The position numbers were made by a program, and so were the translations under genes. From assembly GCF_949628215.1 (NCBI RefSeq), contig NC_134310.1, positions 11,049,401 through 11,113,400 of the forward strand: DNA of 64,000 nt, written 5' to 3'. The notes beneath the pieces are model-generated. The model saw nothing but the letters and a program-made list of their open reading frames with translations, ran no database searches and had not been told where the DNA came from. This document shows, piece by piece, positions 32,687 through 42,475 of the stretch; positions within the stretch are counted from its first letter, which is position 1; the number at the start of each line of letters is the position of its first letter. This DNA comes from Phalacrocorax aristotelis (lineage: Eukaryota; Chordata; Aves; Suliformes; Phalacrocoracidae).

Positions 32687-33778
32687 TGGCTCACAGAAGA
32701 GCCAGTATGGGTCGGGCAGTGGCCGCTCAAACGGGAAAGTCTACAGCAAGCCCACATATTAATAAAAGAACAATTAGATCAAGGACATCTCCGACCGTCG
32801 ACAAGCCCCTGGAACACCCCTATTTTTGTTATCAAGAAAAAGTCAGGGAAATACAGGCTGTTACATGATTTACAGGCAGTAAATCAGCAAATGCAAGCGA
32901 TGGGGGCTTTACAGCCTGGCCTTCCAAATCCAGCCGTGTTACCAGCTGGTTGGCATTTGCTAATTATTGACTTAAAGGACTGCTTCTTTACTATAAAGCT
33001 GCATCCTCAGGATACCCAGCGATTTGCATTTACGTTACCAGCAATCAACAGAGAGGGTCCTGACTTACGTTTCGAATGGACAGTATTGCCACAAGGCATG
33101 AAGAATAGCCCTACTCTGTGTCAACTTTTCGTAGATGCTGCATTAAAAAATGTGCGGCAGCAATGGCCGGACACTATAATTTACCATTACATGGATGACA
33201 TCTTGTTTGCGCAACAACAACCCTTCTCGGCACAGCAAGAATTATATTTACAGCAACAGCTCCAGCTACACGACCTAGTAATAGCAGCAGAGAAAGCTCA
33301 ACGTTCGCTAGTATGGAAATGCCTCGGATGGCACATCAGTGACTCTCAAGTCAGTCCACAGAAACTTACGTTACACATGGCAATCAAAACCCTTAATGAT
33401 GCTCGACGGCTGTTAGGAGACCTACAATGGCTACGGCCAGTAGCTGGAATCACTAATGATGACTTGGAGGTTCTTCGCCCTATGTTAAAGGGCACTGACC
33501 CTGCCACGCCGGTCCGACCGACTGCCGAACAAACCTCGATGATACAACGCCTCAGCTCCGAGATCGTTCAGAGAGCAGTAGACCGGCTGGACCCCGATCT
33601 CCCCATCGATCTCACCATACTCCATGGTTCTACTCACATTTTGGGTGCACTTACTCAGCGCAAAAAGAAAAAGGGGGAGAAGATAAGGGTGTTGGAATGG
33701 ATATTTACAAGCCTACAGCCGAAGACAAGCCTGCCCTACCTGCAGCCATCACGGACCAGGCATAGGGCTAGGAGTTAA
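32687..33778 (+). pseudogene. pol: Retroviral reverse transcriptase, RNase H deleted
   Basis: An open frame without its own start. It contains the betaretroviral RT entry region (PLKRESLQQAHILIKEQLDQ), IIDLKDCFFTIKLHPQD, VLPQGMKNSPTLCQLFVD and YHYMDDILFAQ, so the catalytic Asp pair is present. The connection domain follows (WLRPVAGITNDDL). Near 33725 (FTSLQPKTS) sequence switches frame toward integrase, so RNase H is missing. The upstream junction at about 32680 is also a deletion and changes frame relative to dUTPase. Confidence 0.88.
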
Positions 33779-33794
33779 TCCCAGAGGCCTTCAG

Positions 33795-34466
33795 GACAGG
33801 GAAATATGGCAAATGGACGTTACGCATGTGTCAGAATTTGGGAAACTAAAATATGTTCACGTTACTATCGATACTTATAGCAAGTTTTTATGACCAACAG
33901 CACAGTCAGGGGAAAAGGCCGTCCATGTTATACGTCATTTAACAGTCTGTTTTGCTGTAATGGGAACTCCAACACAGATTAAGACAGACAATGGGTCAGC
34001 ATACTGTAGTCAGAAGGTTAGGAAATTTTTACAGGCATGGGGGGTACGCCATCTCACGGGCATTCCACATTCACCCACAGGGCAAGCAATAATTGAGAGG
34101 GCGCACCAGACTCTAAAACAATATCTAAACAAATTTTGAGACGTAAAAGATGTACAAGAACGGCTCGCAAAAGTTTTGTTTGTATTAAATCACTTGTGCA
34201 TATTTGCAGAACACGATAACCCTCCTGTGTGGGTGCATGGGAATGACGGTAGGAAGGAGTCAAGACAGGCAGTAATGGTAAAGTATCGAGACCCTTCCAC
34301 TGGTCTATGGCAAGGGCCCGTAGAAGTCAAATACTTTGGTCGAGGTTACATGTGTGTGCTTACCCCCACAGGTCCAAGGTGGATACCCAGTAGATGGGTA
34401 AAGGCTATGCCTAATGAACAGAAGAACGAAATCTGCGAAGTGACAGGAGACAGTGAAGATGTATGA
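33795..34466 (+). pseudogene. pol: Retroviral integrase with two stops
   Basis: The frame shows a DDE core: [28 protein letters not shown] and IPHSPTGQAIIERAHQTL. The C-terminal DNA-binding part is near the end (GPRWIPSRWVKAMP). TGA stops at 33891-33893 and 34137-34139 interrupt it. The N-terminal HHCC domain was lost with the RNase H deletion. The frame terminates at 34464-34466, overlapping the next ATG. Confidence 0.88.
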
Positions 34467-34900
34467 CTGCACCGGTAGAGGTAGCCAGGATACGGATAGA
34501 ATGTCCCCAATGTAATAAGTGCCGACCCTGGGTACTAAGAGAGTGTCATAGCTGTCAACAGCGCGGGTGGGTAAGAACCCATCGAGCTAGGAGGTGGTGT
34601 GACAGTTGCTACTATCACCCATTACAGACACATAAGGTTTTAATTATCGCAGGCCACGAAATAGAGGGTTCTAGACGATATGAATTGCACACCCTTGACT
34701 GGATTAGACAAATCAATAGTACTCCCGTTAGTCATCGTAAGTATCGTGATAAGAATCACCGAGGGCATGTACATACCGCCCCAGCCAAAACAGAATGTAT
34801 GGGTTACCCTGGCAAATCTAACAGGCCAAGATTTCATCTGCCTATCATTGTCATCGCCAGGAAATCCCCTCTCCACCTGTTTGGTTGGAGTGCCGGTTGA
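34463..34900 (+). CDS. Small Cys-rich ORF overlapping integrase stop and env start
   Basis: 145 codons. The ATG shares ATGA with the integrase stop, and the last 220 bp overlap env in another frame. Residues 14-49 hold seven Cys in CX2CX2C, CX2C and CX2C clusters (CPQCNKC, CHSC, CDSC), with His at 29, 40 and 52 and a basic stretch (THRARR), as in zinc-binding RNA- or DNA-binding proteins. The part after about residue 72 lies over env and looks unconstrained. I do not recognise it. It could be an accessory regulator, an alternative envelope leader exon or fortuitous. Confidence 0.5.
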   Translation: MTAPVEVARIRIECPQCNKCRPWVLRECHSCQQRGWVRTHRARRWCDSCYYHPLQTHKVLIIAGHEIEGSRRYELHTLDWIRQINSTPVSHRKYRDKNHRGHVHTAPAKTECMGYPGKSNRPRFHLPIIVIARKSPLHLFGWSAG

Positions 34901-36002
34901 TAATTGGACGCTAGTGATACCACAAAATACACCACACTTAGGGAGCCTTTGTGATACTCCCCAGAATTGTGTGAATAATTGGGACGGTTGGGCAGTCCAT
35001 CGCCCTCAAACTAATCTCGAGCCACAAGAGCTTGAGCTATTGGGTTCTTTGTCAATGGATGCTTGCTTATACTTTAATTATACGGAACGAAACCAGTCTC
35101 TTTCTTGGCCTGTGAATGCCACCCTAAGTGTATATAAAAATGCCACTGCTTGGTGTAACTACACCTCTGCAAATATCTCACGCTCTAGCAATATGCCTAT
35201 TGCGCTACCTGCAGGTTTGTTTTTAATTTGTGGAGACCGGGCTTGGCCTGGCATCCCGTCACATATAAAGGGAGGGCCTTGCTCTATAGGTCGCCTAACA
35301 CTTCTTACTCCTAACACTTCAATGATTTATCAACATTATAGAAAGATGAGAAGCAAAAGGAGCACTCATAAGTTTGAGAACAGCTGTGACTCTACAGCTG
35401 AGTTTTGGAATCCGGCAAAGATCATAGCTGCTTCCTTCTTGGCTCCTGGAGTTGGTGTTGCTCGAAGCCTCACGACATTAAACAAGCTAGGGTGTTGGCT
35501 AGCTAAGCAAACAAATGCCACATCAAAGGCGTTATCTGACTTATTACTAGATGTAGGCTCTGTAAGACACGCTACGCTGCAAAACCGCGCAGCCATAGAT
35601 TTTTTGCTTTTAGCCCAAGGACATGGGTGTGCTGAGTTTGAAGGGATGTGTTGCATGAATCTATCAGATCATTCGGAATCAATACATGCAAGTATTGAGA
35701 GCTTAAGAAGGAGGGTCTCAGAACTTAGGGAGGATGATCCATGGCATTGTTTTAACAGCTTGTTTAATGGATGGGGCATTGGCAATTGGATTAAGAGTAT
35801 TTTGCAGATGGGACTAATGATATTTATACTGTTTATCATTGTATTAATGTGTGTTCCTTGTATATCGCAATGTATGCGACGAATGATGGAAAGAAGTATG
35901 AGTGCCGTGTTCCTTTCTCAAGGAACAAAAGAAAAAGGGGGAAATGTGGGAAACTATAGGCTTGAATCCACATGCGGGTCCCCGATAAGTTGTTTGAGAT
36001 AG
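34680..36002 (+). CDS. env: Retroviral envelope glycoprotein, open, CX6CC type
   Basis: 440 codons. Residues 1-30 hold a short hydrophobic signal (IVLPLVIVSIVIRI). The surface unit has many N-glycosylation sites (NYTE, NQSL, NATL, NYTS, NISR). A furin-type site RSKR ends it near residue 229. The transmembrane unit has LQNRAAIDFLLLAQGHGC followed by EFEGMCC, the immunosuppressive-like segment plus CX6CC motif that links the subunits. A membrane span, LMIFILFIIVLMCVPCI, lies near residue 385. The stop is inside the 3' LTR, so the tail is encoded by U3. Genomic betaretroviruses usually lack this type, which implies recombination. Confidence 0.92.
   Translation: MNCTPLTGLDKSIVLPLVIVSIVIRITEGMYIPPQPKQNVWVTLANLTGQDFICLSLSSPGNPLSTCLVGVPVDNWTLVIPQNTPHLGSLCDTPQNCVNNWDGWAVHRPQTNLEPQELELLGSLSMDACLYFNYTERNQSLSWPVNATLSVYKNATAWCNYTSANISRSSNMPIALPAGLFLICGDRAWPGIPSHIKGGPCSIGRLTLLTPNTSMIYQHYRKMRSKRSTHKFENSCDSTAEFWNPAKIIAASFLAPGVGVARSLTTLNKLGCWLAKQTNATSKALSDLLLDVGSVRHATLQNRAAIDFLLLAQGHGCAEFEGMCCMNLSDHSESIHASIESLRRRVSELREDDPWHCFNSLFNGWGIGNWIKSILQMGLMIFILFIIVLMCVPCISQCMRRMMERSMSAVFLSQGTKEKGGNVGNYRLESTCGSPISCLR
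35927..35944 (+). promoter_or_regulatory. Polypurine tract
   Basis: AAAAGAAAAAGGGGGAAA directly precedes the 3' LTR and primes plus-strand synthesis. It overlaps the env reading frame. Confidence 0.93.
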
Positions 36003-36407
36003 AAAGCGGGCTGGAGGATTATAGGTACGCGATGGAATTAGCTTGACTACAGACCCAGTGTCAGACCCACTGATGGAAAATTACAGAGATCAGACCCGAT
36101 GATGGGAAATTACAGAGAATCTGCAAGTCACCAGGAGGAGGAAGAAAGGCGAGAGATATCTCGGCCTTGAGAGCAAAGAAGAAAGGCAGGGATATCTCTC
36201 GGCCTTGAGAGCATCCGACAAACAACAAGGAGTTTAGGCAAGAAGTACAGAAATAGACTGTTCGTTAAGGAGGTGTCGCAATCCGTATGAAGTAATTGTT
36301 GAAGCTTGTTTACAAGAGCATATAAAAGCGCTGTGACTTAAAAATAAAACTGAAACTTGCTCTATCACTCACGTTGAGTTGGCTGCTTGCTTTCCTCGCT
36401 CGCCGCA
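35945..36407 (+). mobile_element. 3' LTR of young provirus
   Basis: 463 bp. Relative to the 5' LTR it has three substitutions (GCTGATGG to ACTGATGG, GGCACG to GGCAAG, GAAGCTT to GAAACTT) and two one-base gaps. It is followed by GCTATG, matching the target duplication. Confidence 0.95.
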
Positions 36408-36623
36408 GCTATGTCTCCACCAACCAGCAAAAAGGAAAGAAAGCTTTCTTGGGCATTGTGTATTTCTGGAGAATGCATATTCCAAATTACAGTATGATTG
36501 CAAGCCCTCTCTATCAAGTGACCCGGAAAAAGAATGATTTCAAATGGGGCCCTGAGCAACGACAAGCCTTTGAACAGATTAAACAGGAGATAGTTCATGC
36601 AGTAGCTCTTGGGCCAGTCCAGG
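36408..36623 (+). pseudogene. ERVL RT/RNase H connection, middle piece
   Basis: This resumes the ERVL pol after the provirus: an ERKLSWALCISGECIFQI-like frame, then TRKKNDFKWGPEQRQAFEQI and KQEIVHAVALGPVQ, the RT connection domain. It ends at the next LTR insertion. Confidence 0.85.
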
Positions 36624-37200
36624 TGTCCTGGTTTCAGCTGGGATGGAGTTTAATTTCTTCATTGTAGCTAGTATGGGGCTATGTTTGGGATTTTTGCTGG
36701 AAACAGTGGTGATAATGCAGAGGTGTTTTAGTTGTTGCTAAGAAGCGCTTACACTGGTCAAGGACTTTTTCAGCTCCCTGTGCTCTGCTGGGTGCACAAG
36801 AAGCTGGGAGGGGACACAGCCAGGACAGCTGACACAAACTGACCAACGGGATATTCCATACCATATGACGTCATGCTCAGTATATAAAGCTGGGGGAAGA
36901 AGAAGGAAGGGGGGACGTTTGGAGTAATGGTGTTTGTCTTCCCTAGTAACCGTTACGCGTGATGGAGCCCTGCTTTCCTGGAGATGGCTGAACACCTGCC
37001 TGCCGATGGGAAGTAGTGAATGAATCCCTTGTTTTGCTTTGCTTCCATGCGCAGCTTTTTCTTTACCTATTAAACTGTCTTTATCTCAAACCATGAGTTA
37101 CCTCACTTTTACTCTTCTGATTCTCTCCCCCATCCCACGAGGGGGGAGTGAGCAAGTGGCTGCATGGTGCTTGAATGCTGACTGGGGCTAAACCACGACA
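36624..37200 (+). mobile_element. Solo ERVL-like LTR
   Basis: 577 bp from TGTCCTGGTTTCAGCTGGGA to GGGGCTAAACCACGACA with perfect CCAGG duplications (36619-36623, 37201-37205). It splits the ERVL pol frame. Confidence 0.93.
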
Positions 37201-38240
37201 CCAGGCAGAACAAGATGAAAAGAATGTGCTCTACACTGCAGCCGGGGAGAATGGCCCTACCTGGAAACTCTGGCAGAAAGCACCAGGGGAGACCCGAAGT
37301 CGACCCCTAGGGTTTTGGAGTCGGGGATACAGAGGGTCTGAAGCCCAATATACTCCAACTGAAAAAGAGATATTGGCAGCATATGAAGGGGTTTGAGCTG
37401 CTTCAGAAGTAGTTGATACTGAGGCACAGTTGCTCCTGGTGCCCCGACTACCAGTGCTGGGCTGGATGTTCAAAGGAAACGTCCCCTCTACACACCATGC
37501 AACTAATGCTACATGGAGTAAATGGGTTGCACTGATCACCCAACAGGCTCGAGTAGGAAACCCCAGTCTCCCAGGAATCCTGGAAGTGATTATGGACTGG
37601 CCAGAAGGCAAAGATTTTGGATTATCACCAGAGGAGGAGGTGACACGTGCTGAAGAAGCCCCACTGTACAACAAACTGCCAGAAGATGAGAAGCAATATG
37701 CCCTGTTCACTGTTGGGTCCTGTCACCTTGTGGGAAAGCACCGGAGATGGAAGGCTGCTGTATGGAGTTTTATATGACAAGTCACAGAAACTGCTGAAGG
37801 AGAAGGTGAATCGAGCCAGTTTGCAGAGGTAAAGGCCATCCAGCTGTCCTTAGACATTGCTGAATGGGAAAAGTGGCCAGTGCTCTATCTTTATTCTGAC
37901 TCCTGGATGGTGGCAAATGCCCTGTGGGGCTGGCTGCAGCAGTGGAAGCAGAGCAACTGGCAGTGCAGAGGCAAACCCATCTGGGCTGTCACATTGTGGC
38001 AAGATATTGCTGCCCAGGTAGAGAACCTGGTTGTAAAGGTACGGCATGTGGATGCTCACATCCCCAAGAGTCAGGCCACTGAAGAACATCGGAACAACCA
38101 GCAGGTAGATCAGGCTGCCAGGATTGAAGTGGCTGAGGTGGATCTGGTCTGGCAACATAAGGGTGAACTATTTCTAGCTCGATGGGCCCATGACACCTCA
38201 GGCCATCAAGGGAGAGATGCAACATACAGGTGGGCTCGTG
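37201..38240 (+). pseudogene. ERVL RNase H and linker
   Basis: LYTAAGENGPTWKLWQKAPG, LGFWSRGYRGSEAQYTPTEK and LPVLGWMFKGN lead to the RNase H core FTVGSCHLVGKHRRWKAAVW, where the usual catalytic Asp of TDGS has become Val. LYLYSDSWMVANALWGWLQQ then VKVRHVDAHIPK complete the fold. Stops occur near 37394 and 37776. Confidence 0.85.
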
Positions 38241-38995
38241 ATCGAGGGGTGGGCTTGACCATGGTCGCTATTGCACAGGCTATCCTTGAATGTGAAACAT
38301 GCGCTGCAATCAAGCAAGCGAAGCGGGTAAAGCCTCTGTGGTATGGGGGACGATGGTTGAAATATAAATATGGGGAGGCCTGGCAAATTGACTATATCAC
38401 ACTCCCACAAACCCGTCAAGGCAAGCACCATGTGCTTACAATGGTAGAAACAACAACCGGCTGGCTGGAAACATATCCTGTCCCCCACGCCACTGCCGGG
38501 AACACTATCCTGGGTCTCGAAAAACAAGTCCTGTGGCGACATGGCACCCCAGAGAGAATTGAGTCAGACAACGGGACTCATTTCTGAAATAACCTCATAG
38601 ACACCTAGGCCAAAGAGCATGGTATTGAGTGGGTGTATCACATCCCCTATCACGCACCAGCCTCTGGGGAAATTGAACGGTACAGTAGACTGTTGAAGAC
38701 TACACTGAGAGCAATGGGGGGGTGGAACATTCAAGCACTGGGATACACATTTAACAAAACCCACCTGGTTAGTCAACACGAGGGGATCTGCCAATCGAGC
38801 TGGCCCTGCCCAGTCAGAACATGTAGTGCATGTAAAAAGTATGCTGGGGAAAACAGTCTGGGTTCTTCCTGCCTCAGGCAAAAACAAACTCATTTGTGGG
38901 ATTGCTTTTGCTTGAGGACCTGGGTGCACTTGGTGGGTGATGCGGGAGGATGGAGAAGTCCAATGTGTGCCTCTAGGGGATTTGATTTTGGGTGA
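38180..38995 (+). pseudogene. ERVL integrase
   Basis: A HH-CC zinc domain (AHDTSGHQGRDATYRWARDR, CETC) is followed by the catalytic core: YGEAWQIDYITLP, GTPERIESDNGTHF and IPYHAPASGEIERY. These supply the D, D and E residues. Stops at 38585-38587 and nearby, then a frameshift near 38700, break the protein. The C-terminal part survives in another frame (GCTWWVMREDGEVQC-like). Confidence 0.87.
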
Positions 38996-39416
38996 AAACA
39001 GTCAATGAACTGAATGGCACAATGCGTACTGCTATATAATATTTTGTGTCAACTCTGTGTTGTATCAATGATATCAGAGTACAAGCCTCCCAAACCATAG
39101 AAAATAAACTGTGAAACAAGCAAAGTACAGCAGTGATGGAATGGTGACTGACTTGGTATGCAGCAACCCAATGCCATACACACCATCTGTCCTGCCCTGA
39201 AAGACTGATACGACAGATGCAGCCCAGAGTCACGGACTGGGTGAACTCAATGGACATTTTAGTGGACATTTTACAGGGAAGGTCCATAGACTAAGGGAAT
39301 GATGTCTGTGTATTATATTAAAGGATGGGAAGGGGAGGGGTGGTGGTTGGTAAGGTTGTATTGGATGGTATGGGACCTGGGCATGGTGTAAATGGTATGG
39401 AATAAGGGGTGGAGAA

Positions 39417-39902
39417 TGTGCTGGTTTTGGCTGAGAAGGGGTTAATTCTCCTCACCGTGGGGGGGTCGGCTACCTTTCCAGCTTCCTGCGCTCTGCCATG
39501 TTGGCGGGAGGCTGGGAGGGGCAGGGCCATGGCGGGGGCGGCTGACCCCGACTGGCCAATGGGATGTTCACTCCATACCATGTGACACCATGACCAGTAT
39601 ATTAAGGGGGGGGACAGTTTGCGGCTTGGAGGAGTTGTGGTGTCGGGTTGGCGGGTGGTGAGCGGCTGCGTCGCGTGCGGTTTGTTTCGGCGGTTCATTC
39701 CCTTCCCCCCCTCCCCCCGGGTTTCACACCTGTCATTGTTCTCCTTTGCATTGCATTTCTGTTGTTGTTTCTTTTAATTTTAATTATTAAACTGTTCTTA
39801 TCTCAACCCACGAGCGTTACCCTTCTGATTCTCTCCCCCATCTATCGGTGGGGGAGTGAGCGAGCGACTCTGTGGGGCTGAGCTGCCGGCTAAACCGTGA
39901 CA
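39417..39902 (+). mobile_element. 3' LTR of ERVL provirus
   Basis: 486 bp from TGTGCTGGTTTTGGCTGAGA to CGGCTAAACCGTGACA. It follows the GGATGGGAAGGGGAGGGGTG purine-rich tract and about 60 bp of leader. The solo LTR at 50245-50757 is the closest relative in the window. Confidence 0.9.
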
Positions 39903-40029
39903 GCAGAAACAAATGGAGAGCCCTTTAAATGGGAAGATGGGATGATAAAAGCCTGAGGGATTCCTTTCCCATAGACCTCTTTAATTTAATCAGCTAATCA
40001 AAGGCAAGTTAAGGACCGATTTTACTAGC

Positions 40030-40680
40030 TGTCTCTCTCAGTGTGTACGTGTGTTTGGCAGTCTGTCTCTCATTGGCTGTCTGTCTCTTCTTTCTCTCTC
40101 TCTAGTTCTGGCTGTCTCTTGTCTCTTGCACATCTCTCATTCTGTCTCTCTCTCTCTAGTTGTGTGTCTGTGCCCATCCCTCGTGCCTTTCTGCCTCTCT
40201 CCTGTGTCTGTCTCTCTGTCTTCTGGTGTCTGTGTCTGTCTCTCATTGTGTCTCTCGTGTCTGTGTATCTCGTGTGTGTCTGTCTCATTGTGTGTCTGTG
40301 TCTGTCTCATGTTCTTTCAGTCTCATCTTTCTGGCTCTTGATTCGTCTGTCTCGTCTCTCTCGCCTCGTTCTCTCATTGGGCCTGTCCTGTTGGCTCCTG
40401 TGTCTCTCTCTAGCTGTGCGTCTGTCTCTCATCTCTCTCCCTCCTGTTGCTCACTTGTGATGTCTGTCTTGTGTCTCTTGCCCTCTCTCTCTCATAGCGT
40501 CTCTCGTGTCTGTCTCTTGCGCCTCATCTCTCATCTCTCGTTATGTGTCTGCCTTGCGTTTGTCTCATTTTATTTCTCTTGGCGCTTGACTGGTGTCTCT
40601 CTTCTTGTCTCTCTCTCACTAGTTGTGTGTCTCTCTTTCATCATGCTGGTCTCCATCTCACTCTAGGGGCCCGTCTCTTG
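40030..40680 (+). repeat. TGTCTCTC-type polypyrimidine tract
   Basis: About 650 bp of nearly pure pyrimidine plus G, made of TGTCTCTC, TCTGTGTCTG and TCTCATTG motifs. Ser/Leu/Val-rich open frames here arise only from the repeat. Confidence 0.9.
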
Positions 40681-40689
40681 CTGCATGCC

Positions 40690-42475
40690 TGTTGTGGTTT
40701 AACCTCAGCCAGCAACTAAGCACCACAGAGCTGCTCATTCACTCCCCCTCCAGTGGGATGGGGGAGAGAATCAGAAGAGTAAAAGTGAGAAAACTCATGT
40801 GTTGAGATAAAGACAGTTTAATAGGTAAAGCAAAAGCTGTGCGCGGAAGCAAAGCAAAACAAGGAATTCATTCACTACTTCCCATCCGCAGGCAGGTGTT
40901 CAGCCATCTCCAGGAAAGCAGGGCTCCATGAAGCGTAACGGTTACTTGGGAAGACAAACGCCATCACTCTGAATGTCCCCCCCTTCCTTCTTCTCCCCTG
41001 AGCTTTATATACTGAGCATGATGTCATATGATATGGAATATCCCATTGGTCAGTTGGGGTCAGCTGTCCTGGCTGTGTCCCCTCCCAGCTTCTTGTGCCC
41101 CCAGCAGAGCATGGGAAGCTGGAAAAGTCCTTGACTAGTGTAAACACTACTTAGCAACAACTAAAACATCTCTGCATTATCAACTTAATAGCTACTACGA
41201 AGAAAATTAACTCTATCCCAGCCGAAACCAGGACAGTATCCACCCTTTATTCCATACCACGCTCAGGTCCCACGCTATGCAATACAACCTCATTAATCAC
41301 CACCCCCCTTCCCATCCTTTGATATAATAAAATACACAGATTCCCTTAGTCTATGGACCGCCCCTGTAAAATACCTTTAAAATGTCCACATATGTCCACA
41401 AAATGTCCACTGAGTTCATTAAGTCTGTGACTTTGGGCTCCATCTCTTATGGTGGTGACTCAGGGCAGGAGAGGTTGTGTGTTGCATGGAGTTACTGGGC
41501 ACCAAAGCCAGCTCAGGTTGGGTTGCTGCTGCACTTGCACTGCTTCTTGTAAGGCTTGTCCTCCATTGGTTCAGGTGGTTCCTGCTGTAGTAATTCCTAT
41601 GACATGTAACTCAAATCATGGGTTACAACAATTTATACGTGTTTCCATTACAATCTCCACCCCTGGTCCCTTTGGACCAGTCCATAGGGTTTAACATTGC
41701 AGTAAACTCCTCCCCTTGCCCCTGCTCCATCTTGGACTTATCCACAGACTACAGTCCCTTAGGGTTGTACCTGCTCCAAGCGGAGCCTTATACATGAGCC
41801 ACAGTCTCTCCAGGGGTACACCTGCTGTGGCATAGACTTATCCACCACCACAGTTGCTTTGAGGTGCACCCGTTCCAGCGTGGCCTTCTCTATGGGCCTC
41901 AATGCTTTCAGAGATATACCTGATCCAACATGGCCTTACCCATGGCTGCAATACCTCCAGGGGTGTATCTGCTCTGTTGTGGGCTTATCCATGGCCACAC
42001 GCTTTGAGGTGATCCAGCATGACCTCATGCACAGCCACTGATGCTTCTAGGTAAAGCAAAAGCCGTGCATGCAAGCAAAGCAAAACAAGCAATTCATTCA
42101 TTACTTCCCATCGGCAGGCAGGTGTTCAGCAACCTCCAGGAAAGCAGGGCTCCATCACATGTAATGGTTACTTGGGAAGACAAACTCCATCACTGCAAAC
42201 GTTCCCCCCTTCCTTCTTCTTCCCCCAGCTTTATATACTGAGCATGATGTCATATGGTACGGAATATCCCTATGGTCAGCTGTCCCGGCTGCATCCTGTC
42301 CCACCTTCCCATGGGAGCATGGGAAGCTAGAGAAGTCCTTGACTAGTGTGAGCACTACTTAGCAACAACTAAAACATCTCCACATTATCAACACTGTTTT
42401 TAGCACAAATCCAAAACATAGCCCCATACTAGCTACTATGAAGAAAATTAACTCTATCCCAGCTGAAACCAGGCC
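40690..42475 (-). mobile_element. ERVL-type LTR-internal-LTR, antisense, shortened
   Basis: Minus-strand reading gives an incomplete 5' LTR (42475-42051), about 815 bp of internal DNA (42050-41236) and a complete 3' LTR (41235-40690, plus-strand ends TGTTGTGGTTTAACCTCAGC and CCGAAACCAGGACA). The internal part near 41240-41420 is related to the 3' region at 39240-39410 (CCATAGACTAAGGGAAT and a G-rich run), so it is the region before the 3' LTR. No pol is left. Confidence 0.8.
41720..42045. repeat. About 50-bp imperfect tandem repeats
   Basis: Around six to seven units of the form ACCTGCTCCA..TGGCCTTATCCAtGGCCaCAGTcCCTc-CAGGGGTG in the internal part of the antisense ERVL. Units differ widely. 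Open frames across it are not meaningful. Confidence 0.75.

Larger units (their letters stand above)
30197..36407 (+). mobile_element. Young betaretrovirus-like provirus with CX6CC envelope
   Basis: 6.2 kb with two LTRs (30197-30661 and 35945-36407) and 6-bp target duplications GCTATG (30191-30196, 36408-36413) inside an ERVL pol. The order is LTR, tRNA-Lys primer site, gag, dUTPase start, deletion, RT, deletion, integrase, small Cys-rich ORF, env, polypurine tract, LTR. Lys primer, dUTPase frame after gag and RT sequence point to the betaretrovirus side, while the envelope is of the covalently linked CX6CC type, so the genome is mosaic. The LTRs differ by 3 substitutions and 2 one-base gaps. 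Gag and env are open, pol is broken. Confidence 0.93.
29055..39902 (+). mobile_element. ERVL-type provirus (pol to 3' LTR), carrying nested insertions
   Basis: Sense-strand pieces at 29055-30196, 36408-36623 and 37201-39902 read in order as late gag, protease, RT, RNase H, integrase, a purine-rich 3' region (about 39321-39352) and a 3' LTR. The 5' LTR and most of gag are absent. Into it inserted the betaretrovirus-like provirus at 30197-36407 (duplication GCTATG) and a solo LTR at 36624-37200 (duplication CCAGG). Scattered stops show it is old. Confidence 0.88.

Noticed and set aside
33891..34139. APOBEC-type hypermutation as cause of the two integrase stops
   Set aside because: Both could be TGG-to-TGA changes, but the rest of the provirus shows no excess of G-to-A. 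LTR differences are few and mixed.
40041..40666. Long Ser/Leu/Val-rich open frames
   Set aside because: They follow from TGTCTCTC repeats. Several frames are open at once and no domain is visible.
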